DNA from: Paraburkholderia susongensis
GTDB lineage: Bacteria; Pseudomonadota; Gammaproteobacteria; Burkholderiales; Burkholderiaceae
DNA length: 64,000 nucleotides
Assembly (NCBI RefSeq): GCF_900177725.1
Contig: NZ_FXAT01000011.1
Location: 143,843-207,842, forward strand
Reading direction: 5' to 3'
A model generated the notes under the pieces. That model was not told where the DNA came from. It searched no databases and saw only the letters and a list, made by a program, of their open reading frames with translations. The position numbers were made by a program, and so were the translations under genes. Below, piece by piece: positions 42,536-52,567 of the stretch (positions are counted from its first letter, which is position 1; the number at the start of each line of letters is the position of its first letter).

Positions 42536-43147
42536 ATGTCTCATTACTTCTACGACCCCGCCGCCGGTCACGGTCTGCCGCACGATCCGTTCAAGGCCAT
42601 CGTCGCGCCACGGCTGATCGGCTGGATTTCGTCGCGCGATGCCGACGGCACGCTCAATCTCGCGCCGTACAGCTTCTTCGGCGCGTTCGCCACTTTCCCG
42701 GCGATCATCGGTTTTTGCAGCGAGGGCCGCAAAGACAGCATTTCCAACATCGAAGCCACCGGCGAATTCGTCTGGAACCTGGCAACCCGGCCGCTCGCCG
42801 AGCAGATGAACCGTTCGTCGGCGCCGGTTGCGCCGCACGTCGACGAATTCGCGCTGGCCGGACTCACGCCCGCGCCGGGCCGCAACGTCGCGGTGCCGCA
42901 CGTCGGCGAGTCGCCGGCCGCCCTCGAATGCAAGCTGCTGCAGATCGTGCGTCTGCACGACCTCGACGGCAAGCCGATGGACAACTATCTGGCGCTCGGC
43001 CAGGTGGTGGGCGTGCATATCGACGAGGCGTATCTGAAGGACGGCCTGTTCGACACGCAAGCCGCGCAGCCGATCATGCGTGCCGGCTATCGCGCCGACT
43101 ACGCCGAAATCGGCGCGATGTTCCAGATGTTCCGGCCGACCGCGTAG
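42536..43147 (+). CDS. flavin reductase-like (FMN-binding) protein
   Basis: 203 residues, MSHYFYDPAAGHGLPHDPFKAIVAPRLIGWISSRDADGTLNLAPYSFFGAF. The split-barrel FMN-binding motif and GRKDSISNIEATGEFVWNLAT match the flavin-reductase/DIM6 group. It would use NAD(P)H to reduce FMN or act as an FMN-dependent oxidase. Located 94 bases after the dehydrogenase on the same strand, possibly co-transcribed. Confidence 0.87.
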   Translation: MSHYFYDPAAGHGLPHDPFKAIVAPRLIGWISSRDADGTLNLAPYSFFGAFATFPAIIGFCSEGRKDSISNIEATGEFVWNLATRPLAEQMNRSSAPVAPHVDEFALAGLTPAPGRNVAVPHVGESPAALECKLLQIVRLHDLDGKPMDNYLALGQVVGVHIDEAYLKDGLFDTQAAQPIMRAGYRADYAEIGAMFQMFRPTA

Positions 43148-43200
43148 GCAGTTCGCCCGAAGCGGGAGCCATGCGCCCCTTTGACGGAGCCGTGCGGCGC

Positions 43201-45954
43201 TCAGCGCCCCCGCTCGGCCGCATGGTTCGTGGCACCGCGCCACGTGCGCAGCAGCAGCGCGTTGGTGACGACGCTCACGCTCGAAAACGCCATTGCCGCG
43301 CCCGCGAGCATCGGGTTCAGCAGACCGAACGCGGCGAGCGGAATGCCGATCAGGTTATAGACGAACGCCCAGAACAGGTTCTGCTGGATCTTGCGCCAGG
43401 TCTTGCGCGAGATGTCGATCGCATCGGCCACGAGCGCCGGGTCGCCGCGCATCAGCGTGACGCCGGCCGCGTGCATCGCGACGTCGGTGCCGGTCGCCAT
43501 CGCGATGCCAATGTCGGCGGCGGCGAGCGCGGGCGCGTCGTTGATACCGTCGCCCGCCATGGCGACGATGCCGGCGTGGCGGATCTTGAGGTCGCGGATC
43601 ACGCGGGCCTTGTCGCCGGGCAGCACCTCGGCATGAAATTCGTCGATGCCGAGCGCATGCGCGACGCTCGCCGCGCTGCCGCGATTGTCGCCGGTGACCA
43701 GCACGCTGCGGATGCCCATCTGCTCGAGCCGCTCGACGGCTGTGCGCGCAGTCGGTTTGACGGTGTCGCCGAAAGCGATCAGCGCGAGTGCCTGCGGCGC
43801 TTGCGGCGCGCGCGCCATCAGCCACGAGACCGTGTTGCCGGCGGCTTCGAGTTCGCGAGCGCGGGCGGCGAGCGCGGGCGGCGGCGCGATGCCGAGTTCG
43901 TCGAGCCAGCGCGTGCTGCCGAGCGCGAGCGTGCGGCCGTCGACGTCGGCTTCGACGCCACGGCCCGCGACCGCGCGCGCGGCTGTTGAGTGCGGGACTG
44001 CCGCGGGAGCGGCTTCGGCGATCGCGCTGTGGGCGCGGTCGGCGCGCGAATTCGCGGACGAATTCGTAGCCGTGGCGTTCGGCGAAGTACTCGCCGCAGC
44101 GGCTAACGCGGCACCCGGTTCGACCTCAGCGTTTTCGACGCTCGCGTGCCCGATCTGCGCCTCATACGCGCTGACCACCGCCCGCGCCAACGGATGATCG
44201 CTATGCCGCTGCACCGCCGCGGCAAGCGCGAGCGCTTCGTTGCGGCTCATGCCGTTGGCCGGCTCGAAGGCCGTCATCGAGGGCTGGCCGAGCGTCAGCG
44301 TGCCGGTTTTGTCGAAGGCGACGATCGTGACCCGATGCGCGATTTCGAGCGCTTCCGCGTCTTTGATCAACACTCCGTGGCGCGCCGCGACGCCGGTGCC
44401 GGCCATGATCGCGGCGGGCGTCGCGAGTCCGAGCGCGCATGGGCAGGCGATCACGAGCACCGCGACCGCGTTGAGGATCGCGGTTTCGCCGCCCGCGCCG
44501 GCGATCAGCCAGCCGGCCAGCGTCAGCGCGGCGATGACGAGAATGGCCGGTACGAAGATTTCGCTGACCCGGTCGACGAGCCGCTGGATCGGCGCCTTTT
44601 CGGCCTGCGCGCTTTCCACGAGGCGGATGATGCGCGCGAGCGTCGTCTCCGCGCCGATCGCGGTGGTCGTGACCGCAAGCGCGCCTTCGCCGTTGATCGA
44701 GCCAGCCGTGACCGCGTCACCCGTCTGTTTGGGCACGGGCAGGCTTTCGCCGGTAATCAGCGATTCGTCGATATGCGTGCGGCCTTCGAGTATCACGCCG
44801 TCGACCGGCACACGCTCGCCCGGCCGTACGATCACGACGGTGCCGACGCGCACCTGCGCGAGCGGCACTTCGCGCTCGTCGGCGCCGGCGCGAATGCGCG
44901 CGCGATCGGGGCGCAGCGCATTGAGTGCGCGGATGGCGTCCGTGGTCTGCCGCTTCGCGCGCGCTTCGAGCCACTTGCCGAAGCGCACGAGCGTAATCAC
45001 GACCGCCGAGGCCTCGAAATAGAGGTGCATCGTGTCGCCCGGATGCGTCACGAGTTCGTAGACGCTGATTCCGTACGCCGCCGATGTGCCGAGCGCGACC
45101 AGCAGGTCCATGTTGCCCGCGCCGGCGCGCACGGCACGGTAGGCCGCGCGATAGAAGCGCGCGCCGAACGCGAACTGCACGATCGACGCGAGCACGAATT
45201 GCAGCCACGGCGGCAGCATGGCGTGAACGCCGAACCATTCGCCGACCATCGGCGCGACGAGCGGCAGCGTCAGGACGGCGGAGGCGAGCACCGCCGCGAG
45301 TTCGCGGCGGGCCTGGGCCTGTTTGCGGGCGGCGCTGTTGTCGGCGCTTGCGTGCTCGCCAGTAGCGGCGGGGGCGGTTGCGTCGAGCGTGGCAGCGGAT
45401 GCCGGCGGTGCTGGCGGTGTGATTGGCGTTGCTTCGTAGCCGGCTTTTTTTACCGCGGCGATGAGCGCATCAGTGTCGGCGGCTATGCCGGCTGGATGGA
45501 TGGTGGCGGTTTCGGTCGCGAGATTCACGGACGCGCTCGCGACGCCCGGCACTTTCGACAGCGCTTTTTCGACGCGCATCGCGCATGACGCGCAGGTCAT
45601 GCCGCCAATCGACAGTTCGGTGGCCTGGGGCGTTGCGGCTGGCGCTTCGTGCGGCGCTTCGGCTTGCGTCGTCGCAACGCCCGTATCCGCATCGAGCGTG
45701 GCTTCGTAGCCCGCCTTGCGCACGGCATCGGCGAGCAGGCCGGGTTGGACCGTGGCGTCGCTTTCCACGCGGGCGCGCTCGGTCGCGAGATTCACCGACG
45801 CACGCGCGACCCCCGGCACTTTCGACAGCGCTTTTTCGACGCGCGTCACGCACGACGCGCAAGTCATCCCGCCGATATCGAGTTCGACGACGCGCGTGGC
45901 AGGCGAGGAGGCGGCAGCTCCGGCGGGGCGCTGCGGATTGGCAAGTTCGGTCAT
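43201..45954 (-). CDS. copA: copper-exporting P1B-type ATPase
   Basis: 917 residues from MTELANPQRPAG. Two N-terminal heavy-metal domains with GMTCASC (about 29 and 117), membrane segments, the transport motif CPC (about 502), phosphorylation site DKTGT (Asp548), HP motif SDHPLARA and MAGDGINDAPAL. It exports Cu(I) across the inner membrane. The N-domain has an unusual Ala/Ser/Asn-rich insert of about 60 residues (about 595-655) between the HP and GRGVEAD motifs. The two metal domains are nearly identical. A CueR-type promoter lies 44 bases upstream. Confidence 0.94.
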   Translation of the reverse strand: MTELANPQRPAGAAASSPATRVVELDIGGMTCASCVTRVEKALSKVPGVARASVNLATERARVESDATVQPGLLADAVRKAGYEATLDADTGVATTQAEAPHEAPAATPQATELSIGGMTCASCAMRVEKALSKVPGVASASVNLATETATIHPAGIAADTDALIAAVKKAGYEATPITPPAPPASAATLDATAPAATGEHASADNSAARKQAQARRELAAVLASAVLTLPLVAPMVGEWFGVHAMLPPWLQFVLASIVQFAFGARFYRAAYRAVRAGAGNMDLLVALGTSAAYGISVYELVTHPGDTMHLYFEASAVVITLVRFGKWLEARAKRQTTDAIRALNALRPDRARIRAGADEREVPLAQVRVGTVVIVRPGERVPVDGVILEGRTHIDESLITGESLPVPKQTGDAVTAGSINGEGALAVTTTAIGAETTLARIIRLVESAQAEKAPIQRLVDRVSEIFVPAILVIAALTLAGWLIAGAGGETAILNAVAVLVIACPCALGLATPAAIMAGTGVAARHGVLIKDAEALEIAHRVTIVAFDKTGTLTLGQPSMTAFEPANGMSRNEALALAAAVQRHSDHPLARAVVSAYEAQIGHASVENAEVEPGAALAAAASTSPNATATNSSANSRADRAHSAIAEAAPAAVPHSTAARAVAGRGVEADVDGRTLALGSTRWLDELGIAPPPALAARARELEAAGNTVSWLMARAPQAPQALALIAFGDTVKPTARTAVERLEQMGIRSVLVTGDNRGSAASVAHALGIDEFHAEVLPGDKARVIRDLKIRHAGIVAMAGDGINDAPALAAADIGIAMATGTDVAMHAAGVTLMRGDPALVADAIDISRKTWRKIQQNLFWAFVYNLIGIPLAAFGLLNPMLAGAAMAFSSVSVVTNALLLRTWRGATNHAAERGR

Positions 45955-45997
45955 GGCAGGCAAGGCTCGTGGCGGCATCAGGCCGCATGGTGAATCC

Positions 45998-46028
45998 AGT
46001 ATTGACCTTCCCATGATGGCAAGGTCAA
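45998..46028 (-). promoter_or_regulatory. CueR-type promoter/operator of copA
   Basis: On the minus strand -35 TTGACC and -10 AATACT are separated by exactly 19 bases, the overlong spacer that MerR-family activators untwist. The spacer holds the dyad ACCTTGCC-N3-TGGGAAGGT, the pattern recognised by CueR. No merR/cueR gene is in the window. Confidence 0.9.
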
Positions 46029-46140
46029 GCACGGATCATGCGGCTGCCGGGTGGCCTACGCTGGCGGTGCGGCGCCAGCGGCGCAGGCTGAGCGCAGGCA
46101 AAGATGCACCGGAAGCGGCCGAAGTGCCGGAAGCATCCGC

Positions 46141-46815
46141 TCAGAACGCCGGCGGCGCATCCAGCATGGCCTGTCCCACTGCCTTCTGCTGCTCGCCGTC
46201 GCGCGCGAGCAGCGTTTGCGCCGCGCCGCGCCGGTCCTCGGCCGCCTTGTTCTGGCCGAGTTTCCATTTGCCGACGAGCCGCGTCACCTCGATCTCGATG
46301 CCGACGATCGCGCCGAGCATCTGCGCGATGAAGTCGGCGGGCGCGTCGCCCATTTTCCACGGCACTGGCTCGCCGGCTTCCATCTTGCGCGTGAGCCGCG
46401 CGACTAGACCGCGCACGAACGTTTCGTCGTCGTGCACCACAATCCTGCCATGCGCATGCACGACTATGTAGTTGTAGGTCGGCACCTGTTTATGCGTTTC
46501 GTGTTTGCTCGGATACCAGCTCGGCGAAATATAGGCGGCCGGTCCCTGGAAGATCACGAGCGCTTCGGGATGCGTCGCCGCTTCCTGCCAGACCGGGTTC
46601 GCGCGCGCGACGTGAGCGCGCAGCACGCAGCGCGACGAATCGCCTGTTCCGGCCGCGGCGTCGCCGTCAGCGGAAATCAGCTGCGTCTCGAACGGCAGAT
46701 GATTCGCGTCGAGCCCGTTCGGGCCGTTCGTAATCAACGCGCCGAACGGCTGCTCGGCGATCAGGCGATGAAGAACCTCTGGGCGGTTCTCTTCGAAATG
46801 GGCGGGCATGTACAT
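46141..46815 (-). CDS. PaiB-like FMN-binding regulator-type protein
   Basis: 224 residues from MYMPAHFEENRPEVLHRLI, with CCGGAG nine bases upstream. The FMN-binding split barrel of the PaiB group: PFGALITNGPNGLDANHLPF, FQGPAAYISPSWYPSKHETHKQVPTYNYIVVHAHG. In Bacillus PaiB affects degradative enzyme and sporulation genes; in proteobacteria the role is unclear. Convergent with nothing; copA lies downstream on the same strand. Confidence 0.85.
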   Translation of the reverse strand: MYMPAHFEENRPEVLHRLIAEQPFGALITNGPNGLDANHLPFETQLISADGDAAAGTGDSSRCVLRAHVARANPVWQEAATHPEALVIFQGPAAYISPSWYPSKHETHKQVPTYNYIVVHAHGRIVVHDDETFVRGLVARLTRKMEAGEPVPWKMGDAPADFIAQMLGAIVGIEIEVTRLVGKWKLGQNKAAEDRRGAAQTLLARDGEQQKAVGQAMLDAPPAF

Positions 46816-47155
46816 CGAAGCGCTCCGGATGCGGACAACGAAAGAATGTGGATGAGTTTGTGGGCGAGTTGGAATCGAAACCGAAATCGAATCGAAAGTA
46901 TGGCGCGTTCGCGCGCTCGTTACCAATGCGAAGAGGGTAAAAATGCCGCTCGTCTCGTGTATATGAACTGCATGCGCGCTATCAGGCGCAATTCCCTGCT
47001 TTCTGCTTGCCTGGTTAGCAAGGATACGATACAACGCGATGTTGTCGGAGTCGCAATCCGCGGACTGGCTGCGCAAGGCTTGGGGAGGCCGCGCATGTTT
47101 CTGGCGCTGCGCACCGGCATCTCCCATAGGACCGCACGTTCCGCACTCTGAACGA
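46816..47155. other. gap between divergent PaiB-like and DUF1254 genes
   Basis: No gene is supported. It should contain both promoters. On the plus strand TTGCCTGGTTAGCAAGGATACGAT-like sequence around 47010-47035 offers TTAGCA and TACGAT words but no confident pair. Confidence 0.35.
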
Positions 47156-48580
47156 ATGATAAAAAATCGCCGAAAGCTGTTTTCGATTCAATGGACCTGC
47201 GCATCGCTCGCAGGCCTCGTATTTCTCGCCGGCTGCGCGTCGACTCCGTCCGCGACGCATCAGAGCACCGGCTGGATCAAGGATGAAGTCGCCGATTCCT
47301 ACGTATTCGGTTATCCGCTCGTGCTGATGAGCACCGCGCGCGACGCGGCGGTCGGCACCGATCCGGGCCAGGCGCCCTTGAACACGCTGCGGCATGCGCA
47401 GGCGTTGCCGCCGATCGGCGCGGCCAATCCGCCGCAGCCGAGCCTCGATACGCTCGACTCGACCGGCTGGCTCGACCTCGGCAGCGAGCCGGTGATCCTG
47501 TCGCTACCTGATTCGCATGGCCGCTATGTCGACGCGCGCGTGCTCGACATGTGGACCAATGTCGTGTGGTCCACGGGTCCGCAGTTCGTGGCGGGCACGG
47601 CCAGCGCGAAAGGCATTCACGCGCAGACGATCGCGTTCGTCACGCCGGGCTGGCAGGGCGAGTTGCCGAAGGGCGCGAAACGCATCGAAGTGCCGACCCT
47701 CAATGCATGGGTGAGCGTGCGTATCCAGTCGAACGGCGCGCGCGATCTGGCGGCGGTCCGCAAGCTGCAACGCGCGATCCGCCTCGCGCCGCTGAGCTTC
47801 TACGACGGCGACGAGCGCGCGGCATCGGTCGCGCCGCCGCGCGGCAACGTCAATGGAGCGATGGGCGCCAACGGCACGCAGCAGCAGCAGGTGGCCGCAC
47901 TCGACGCGAGTGGCTTTTTCGGCCGTCTCGCCGACGCTCTGCCTGACAATCCGCCCACACCGGCCGATCCGCATGCGCTGAAATTTCTCTCGGACCTCGG
48001 CGTCACGCCAGGTGATCCGGCGAAGCTGCCGAAATCGCCCAACGCGCTCGCAGCCGGTCTCGCCGATGGCCGCGACCGTGTCGCCACGCCGCCTCCCAAT
48101 CTGCTGAGCGCGAATGGCTGGAGCTGGTTCGGCGACGGCGTTGGCAACTACGGCCCCGACTATGCGCTGCGCGCGTATGCGGCGAGCACACAGCCGGGCA
48201 TCGGTACGAAGGACGACGAAGTACGCGCGGTCGTCACGCAGGACAGCGACGGCAATACGCTGAACGGTGCGAATCGCTACGTGATCCACTTCGCGGCGAA
48301 CCAGGTGCCGCCGGTGCGCGGCTTCTGGTCGATCACCGCCTACACGAAGGATGGCGCGTTGGGCGAGAGCGCGCCGGCGCGGCTCGCGGTCGGCGATCGC
48401 AACGGCGTGCACCGCAATCGCGATGGCTCGCTCGACGTGGTCGTGTCGTCCACGCGCAGCAGGACCGGCAACTGGTTGCCGGCGCCGCGCGCCGACATGC
48501 AACTGGTGCTGCGTCTGTACGCGCCGAAGCCGCAAGCCACCGACGGCCGCTGGCAGCCGCCGCCGGTCGTGCGGCGGTGA
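47156..48580 (+). CDS. DUF1254/DUF1214 lipoprotein
   Basis: 474 residues from MIKNRRKLFSIQW. Lipobox LAGC with the acylated Cys at 27. The DUF1254 part (about 40-190; VFGYPLVLMSTARDAA, WLDLGSEPVILSLPD, RYVDARVLDMWTNV) is followed by a DUF1214 part (about 340-460; YVIHFAANQVPPVRGFWSITAY, NWLPAP). Such proteins are envelope-located and functionally uncharacterised. Starts without a clear binding site. Confidence 0.87.
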   Translation: MIKNRRKLFSIQWTCASLAGLVFLAGCASTPSATHQSTGWIKDEVADSYVFGYPLVLMSTARDAAVGTDPGQAPLNTLRHAQALPPIGAANPPQPSLDTLDSTGWLDLGSEPVILSLPDSHGRYVDARVLDMWTNVVWSTGPQFVAGTASAKGIHAQTIAFVTPGWQGELPKGAKRIEVPTLNAWVSVRIQSNGARDLAAVRKLQRAIRLAPLSFYDGDERAASVAPPRGNVNGAMGANGTQQQQVAALDASGFFGRLADALPDNPPTPADPHALKFLSDLGVTPGDPAKLPKSPNALAAGLADGRDRVATPPPNLLSANGWSWFGDGVGNYGPDYALRAYAASTQPGIGTKDDEVRAVVTQDSDGNTLNGANRYVIHFAANQVPPVRGFWSITAYTKDGALGESAPARLAVGDRNGVHRNRDGSLDVVVSSTRSRTGNWLPAPRADMQLVLRLYAPKPQATDGRWQPPPVVRR

Positions 48581-48736
48581 CGTGACGGGGTGGCTTCAGA
48601 AAGTCATCGGTAAGCAGCGCGAATCTTCAAGCGATGTCTGACAATCCTGTCTCATCGCGGATTCACGACTTATACTGCCGCTTGCGGGATTCCTGTTTTC
48701 GCGGCGGGCTTGCCGCCGCACTCATCAAGACCGGGT

Positions 48737-51700
48737 ATGGCAAGCCTCAATAAAGAATCGTTAGCCTCCTCAATGCAGACCGTGCGCGAAGTCGCACAGT
48801 CGCGCCGCACGCGCCGTGTTCTCGTAGGCGTGCTGATCTTTCTCGTCGTGTTCGGCCTGCTCGGCTTTTTCGCGGCGCCGCCGCTGATTCGCCACATCGC
48901 GAGCCAGCAGTTGAGCAAGCAGCTCGATCGGCCCGCCACGATCGGCCGCATTGCGCTCAATCCGTACACGCTGAGGTTCGAAGCCGATAACGTGCATATC
49001 GGCGAGCGCGGCGGCACGGGCGATTTCATCGATATTTCGCGGCTCATCGTGAAGCCCTCGTGGAGTTCGCTGTTTCGCGGCGCGCCGATCGTCGACGAAG
49101 TGCAGGTCGACTCGCCGCGTTTTCATATCGTTCGCTACGATGCGCAGCGCTTCAATTTCACCGACCTGATCGAGAAATTCTCGAAGCAGCCCGCGAAACC
49201 CGACAGCAAGCCGACACAGTTCTCCGTCTCCAACATTCGCGTCGAAAACGGCCAGATCACGTTCGACGACCGGCTGCTCGGCACGAAGCACGTGATCGAT
49301 CAATGGAAGCTCGGCATTCCGTTCATCGCGACGCTGCCTTCGAAAACCGATATCTTCGTCGAACCGCTGCTGCGCGCGCGCATCGACGGCGACAGTCAGC
49401 TCGCGATCGACGGCAAGACCAAGCCGTTCGCGGCGTCGCGCGAGTCGGAAGTGTCGCTGCGCTTCGATGCGCTCGACGTGCCGAAGCTCATGTCCTACTC
49501 ACCGGCCCGACTGCCCGTGATCGTGCAGTCGGGCAAGCTGTCCACCGACCTCAAGCTCAACTTCGTGATGTCGAACGACACGCCGTCGCTGCGCGTCGCG
49601 GGCACGGTCGATCTGGACGACGTCGACGTGCAGGATCAGGGCAAGGCGCCGTTTTTCGCGGCGCACGCGGTGCATGTGGCGGCGGCGTCGCTCGAACCGC
49701 TGAAGAGCATCTATCACTTCGACGAAATCCGCATCGATGCGCCGAACGCGAGCCTCGCGCGCGACAAGGACGGCGTGCTCAGCGTCGAGCGGATGTTCGC
49801 GCCGGCGTCTGGGAAGACTGCGACGGGCGCGGCGGTAAGCGCAAAGGAAAGCGCAACGGAAAGCAAAACCGCGAGCGCAGCCGCCAGCGCACCGGCCGCG
49901 GCGTCCGGCGCCAAGGCGCAAGCCAACGCCGGGACCACAGCCGCCGAAAAATCCACCCCGCCAATCGATCTGTCGATCAAACACTTCGCGCTCAACGACG
50001 GCACGGTAAATGTCCACGACGAGGCAGCCGCGCGCCCGTTCGATACCAGTCTGCAGAACCTCGCTGTCACGCTGAACGATTTTTCGACGCTTGCGTCCGC
50101 ACCCGCGCATTACACGGTGAGCACCGGTTTCAAGGACGGCGGCTCGCTCGCCGGCGAGGGCACGCTCGGCCTCGCGGCGAAGACGGCCAGCGCGAAGCTC
50201 GATCTGAAGTCGCTAAAGCTGCCGCCGTTGCAACCCTATCTCGACACCGCGACCGCGGCGCAAGTATTGGACGGCGCGCTCTCCGTGACGACGAACATCG
50301 ACGCGAACTGGTCGAAGTCGCCGGCGGCCGTGACGGTCGCGGACACGCAAGTGGACATGCAGTCGCTCAAGCTGGCGGCGCGCGGTGACAAGACGCCGCT
50401 GATTTCGCTCGCGCAGGGCAACGTCGTGGTCAAGCAGGTGGACCTGGCCGCCCGCACGGCCGACGTCACGAGCGTCGACGCGACCGGTCTTGCGCTCGAC
50501 GCGCAGCGCCTGAAAGACGGCAGCATCAACCTCACGTCGCTCGCCGGTCCGCATGAGGCGGAGAAGCAGCGCACAGCGGTCCACGCGGCAAAGAAAGCGC
50601 AGGCGGAAGGCCCGGCGTGGCACTACAAGATCGGCGAATTGACGCTGAAAGACGCGACCGCCAATTTCACCGACAACACCACGCCACAGCCGGTCAGGCT
50701 GAGCATTGCGCCGCTGCAACTGAAGGTGCAGCAGATCAGCGACGACTTGAGCCGTCCGCTGCCCGTCGATCTGCAGGCGACGCTGAACAAAAAAGGCACG
50801 CTCGGCGTGAAGGGCGACGTCACCGCGACGCCGCTGAAGCTGGCCGTCAAGGTGAACGCGAACCGGCTCGACGCGGCGGCCTTCGAGCCGTACTTCGGCA
50901 GCAAGCTCAATGCGGTGATCGCGAGCGCGCTGCTCAATGCGAACGGCGATCTCGCGGTGACCAACGAGAAGGCGCTGAAAGCGAACTATCGCGGCGACGT
51001 CGCGCTCGTCGACGTGCGCATGCTCGACAAGGCGACCTCGGACCCGTTCGCGGGCTGGGGCTCGCTCGCGCTGTCGAACCTGAAGGCCGATTACGGCGAA
51101 CACGGCACCTCGGTCGACGCGGGCCGTGTCACGTTCTCGAAGTTCTACGGGCGCGTGCTGCTCGACGCGCAAGGCAAGCTCAATCTGAAGGACGTGGTTG
51201 CGCATGAAACCGGCGCGGCGCAGTCGCTCACGCGCGACAAGAGCGGCGCCGAGCACGTGGAACTGACGCCGGTGGCGGCGTCGGAGGCAGTGGCTGCGTC
51301 CGCGCCCACGGCGGCATCGGCGTCGAAGGCAGCGGCGCCGCCCGCCACCGTCACGGCCGCCACGCCGCCGCAAAGTCCGGTCAAGCTGCATTTCGGGCAA
51401 CTGGTGCTGCAGCAGGGCCGCGTCACCTATACGGACAACTTCATCCGGCCGAACTACACGGCGAATCTCGTCGACATTCAGGGCACGGTCGGCGCGTTCG
51501 GCACGCAATCGACGACGCCAGCGCCGGTCGACGTCGCCGCGAAGCTCGCGGCCAACGGTCCGCTGTCGATCCGCGGCACCGTCAATCCGCTGATCGAAAA
51601 GCCGGCGCTCGATCTGACCGCGACCGCGCACGACATCGAGCTGACCAACCTCACGCCCTATTCGGCGAAATACGCGGGCTATCCGATCACCAAGGGCAAG

Positions 51701-52567
51701 CTCAACGTCGATCTGCACTACAAGCTCGATAACGATCAACTGAGCGCGAACAATCACCTGTTCATCGATCAGCTCACGTTCGGCGATCACATCGACAACG
51801 ACACGGCGACCAAGCTGCCGGTGCGTCTCGCGATCTCGCTGCTGAAAAATTCGCGCGGCGAAATCGACGTAAATCTGCCGGTGTCGGGTTCGCTGTCGAA
51901 CCCCGAGTTCAGCATCGGCGGGTTGATCTGGCATGCGGTGCTCAATCTGCTCGAGAAGGCCGTGACCGCGCCGTTCTCGCTGATCGCCAACGCGTTCGGC
52001 GGCAACAGCGAGGAACTCGGCTACGTGGAGTTCGATCCGGGCTCGGCGACGCTCAGCGACGCCGACAAGCAGAAGCTCGACACGATCGTGAAGGCGCTCG
52101 CGGACAAGCCGTCGATCCGCATGGATCTGATCGGCCGCGTCGATCCGAAGATCGACGAACCGGCGCTGCGCACGCAGTACGTCGACCGGCTGGTCAAGCA
52201 GCAGAAGATCAAGGACACGGTGGGCAACGGCGAGAGCGTCGATCCGTCCGCGGTCACCGTCGATCAGAAAGACTATGACAAATATCTCGCCAAGGCGTAC
52301 AAGTCGGGCGACTTCAAGAAACCGCGCAACTTTATCGGCATGACGAAGACGCTGCCCGAGGACGACATGAAGGGCGCGCTTGCCGCCAATGCGCCGATCG
52401 ACGACGCGAGCTTGCGTCAGCTTGCGCAGCAGCGCGCGCAGAGCGTGCAGCAGTATCTGGACGGCAAGATCGACAGCAGCCGCCTGTTCATCGTCGCGCC
52501 GAAGCTCAACGCCGACGGCATCAAGGACAAGGGCGCGACGACGCGTGTGGACTTCGGCTTGAAGTGA
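48737..52567 (+). CDS. giant DUF748/AsmA-like envelope protein, 1276 aa
   Basis: One N-terminal membrane anchor (VLVGVLIFLVVFGLLGFF, about residues 28-46), then a very long periplasmic beta-rich region with repeated AsmA/DUF748 units (IGRIALNPYTLRFEADNVHI, PFDTSLQNLAVTLNDFS, GKLNVDLHYKLDNDQLSANN). The C-terminal 210 residues carry an OmpA-like stretch VEFDPGSATLSDADKQKLD. AsmA-like bridges are thought to move phospholipids between membranes. Three Ala/Thr/Ser-rich linkers (about 365-405, 855-875) separate blocks. Its 3' end overlaps the convergent MocR gene by 47 bases. Confidence 0.87.
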   Translation: MASLNKESLASSMQTVREVAQSRRTRRVLVGVLIFLVVFGLLGFFAAPPLIRHIASQQLSKQLDRPATIGRIALNPYTLRFEADNVHIGERGGTGDFIDISRLIVKPSWSSLFRGAPIVDEVQVDSPRFHIVRYDAQRFNFTDLIEKFSKQPAKPDSKPTQFSVSNIRVENGQITFDDRLLGTKHVIDQWKLGIPFIATLPSKTDIFVEPLLRARIDGDSQLAIDGKTKPFAASRESEVSLRFDALDVPKLMSYSPARLPVIVQSGKLSTDLKLNFVMSNDTPSLRVAGTVDLDDVDVQDQGKAPFFAAHAVHVAAASLEPLKSIYHFDEIRIDAPNASLARDKDGVLSVERMFAPASGKTATGAAVSAKESATESKTASAAASAPAAASGAKAQANAGTTAAEKSTPPIDLSIKHFALNDGTVNVHDEAAARPFDTSLQNLAVTLNDFSTLASAPAHYTVSTGFKDGGSLAGEGTLGLAAKTASAKLDLKSLKLPPLQPYLDTATAAQVLDGALSVTTNIDANWSKSPAAVTVADTQVDMQSLKLAARGDKTPLISLAQGNVVVKQVDLAARTADVTSVDATGLALDAQRLKDGSINLTSLAGPHEAEKQRTAVHAAKKAQAEGPAWHYKIGELTLKDATANFTDNTTPQPVRLSIAPLQLKVQQISDDLSRPLPVDLQATLNKKGTLGVKGDVTATPLKLAVKVNANRLDAAAFEPYFGSKLNAVIASALLNANGDLAVTNEKALKANYRGDVALVDVRMLDKATSDPFAGWGSLALSNLKADYGEHGTSVDAGRVTFSKFYGRVLLDAQGKLNLKDVVAHETGAAQSLTRDKSGAEHVELTPVAASEAVAASAPTAASASKAAAPPATVTAATPPQSPVKLHFGQLVLQQGRVTYTDNFIRPNYTANLVDIQGTVGAFGTQSTTPAPVDVAAKLAANGPLSIRGTVNPLIEKPALDLTATAHDIELTNLTPYSAKYAGYPITKGKLNVDLHYKLDNDQLSANNHLFIDQLTFGDHIDNDTATKLPVRLAISLLKNSRGEIDVNLPVSGSLSNPEFSIGGLIWHAVLNLLEKAVTAPFSLIANAFGGNSEELGYVEFDPGSATLSDADKQKLDTIVKALADKPSIRMDLIGRVDPKIDEPALRTQYVDRLVKQQKIKDTVGNGESVDPSAVTVDQKDYDKYLAKAYKSGDFKKPRNFIGMTKTLPEDDMKGALAANAPIDDASLRQLAQQRAQSVQQYLDGKIDSSRLFIVAPKLNADGIKDKGATTRVDFGLK

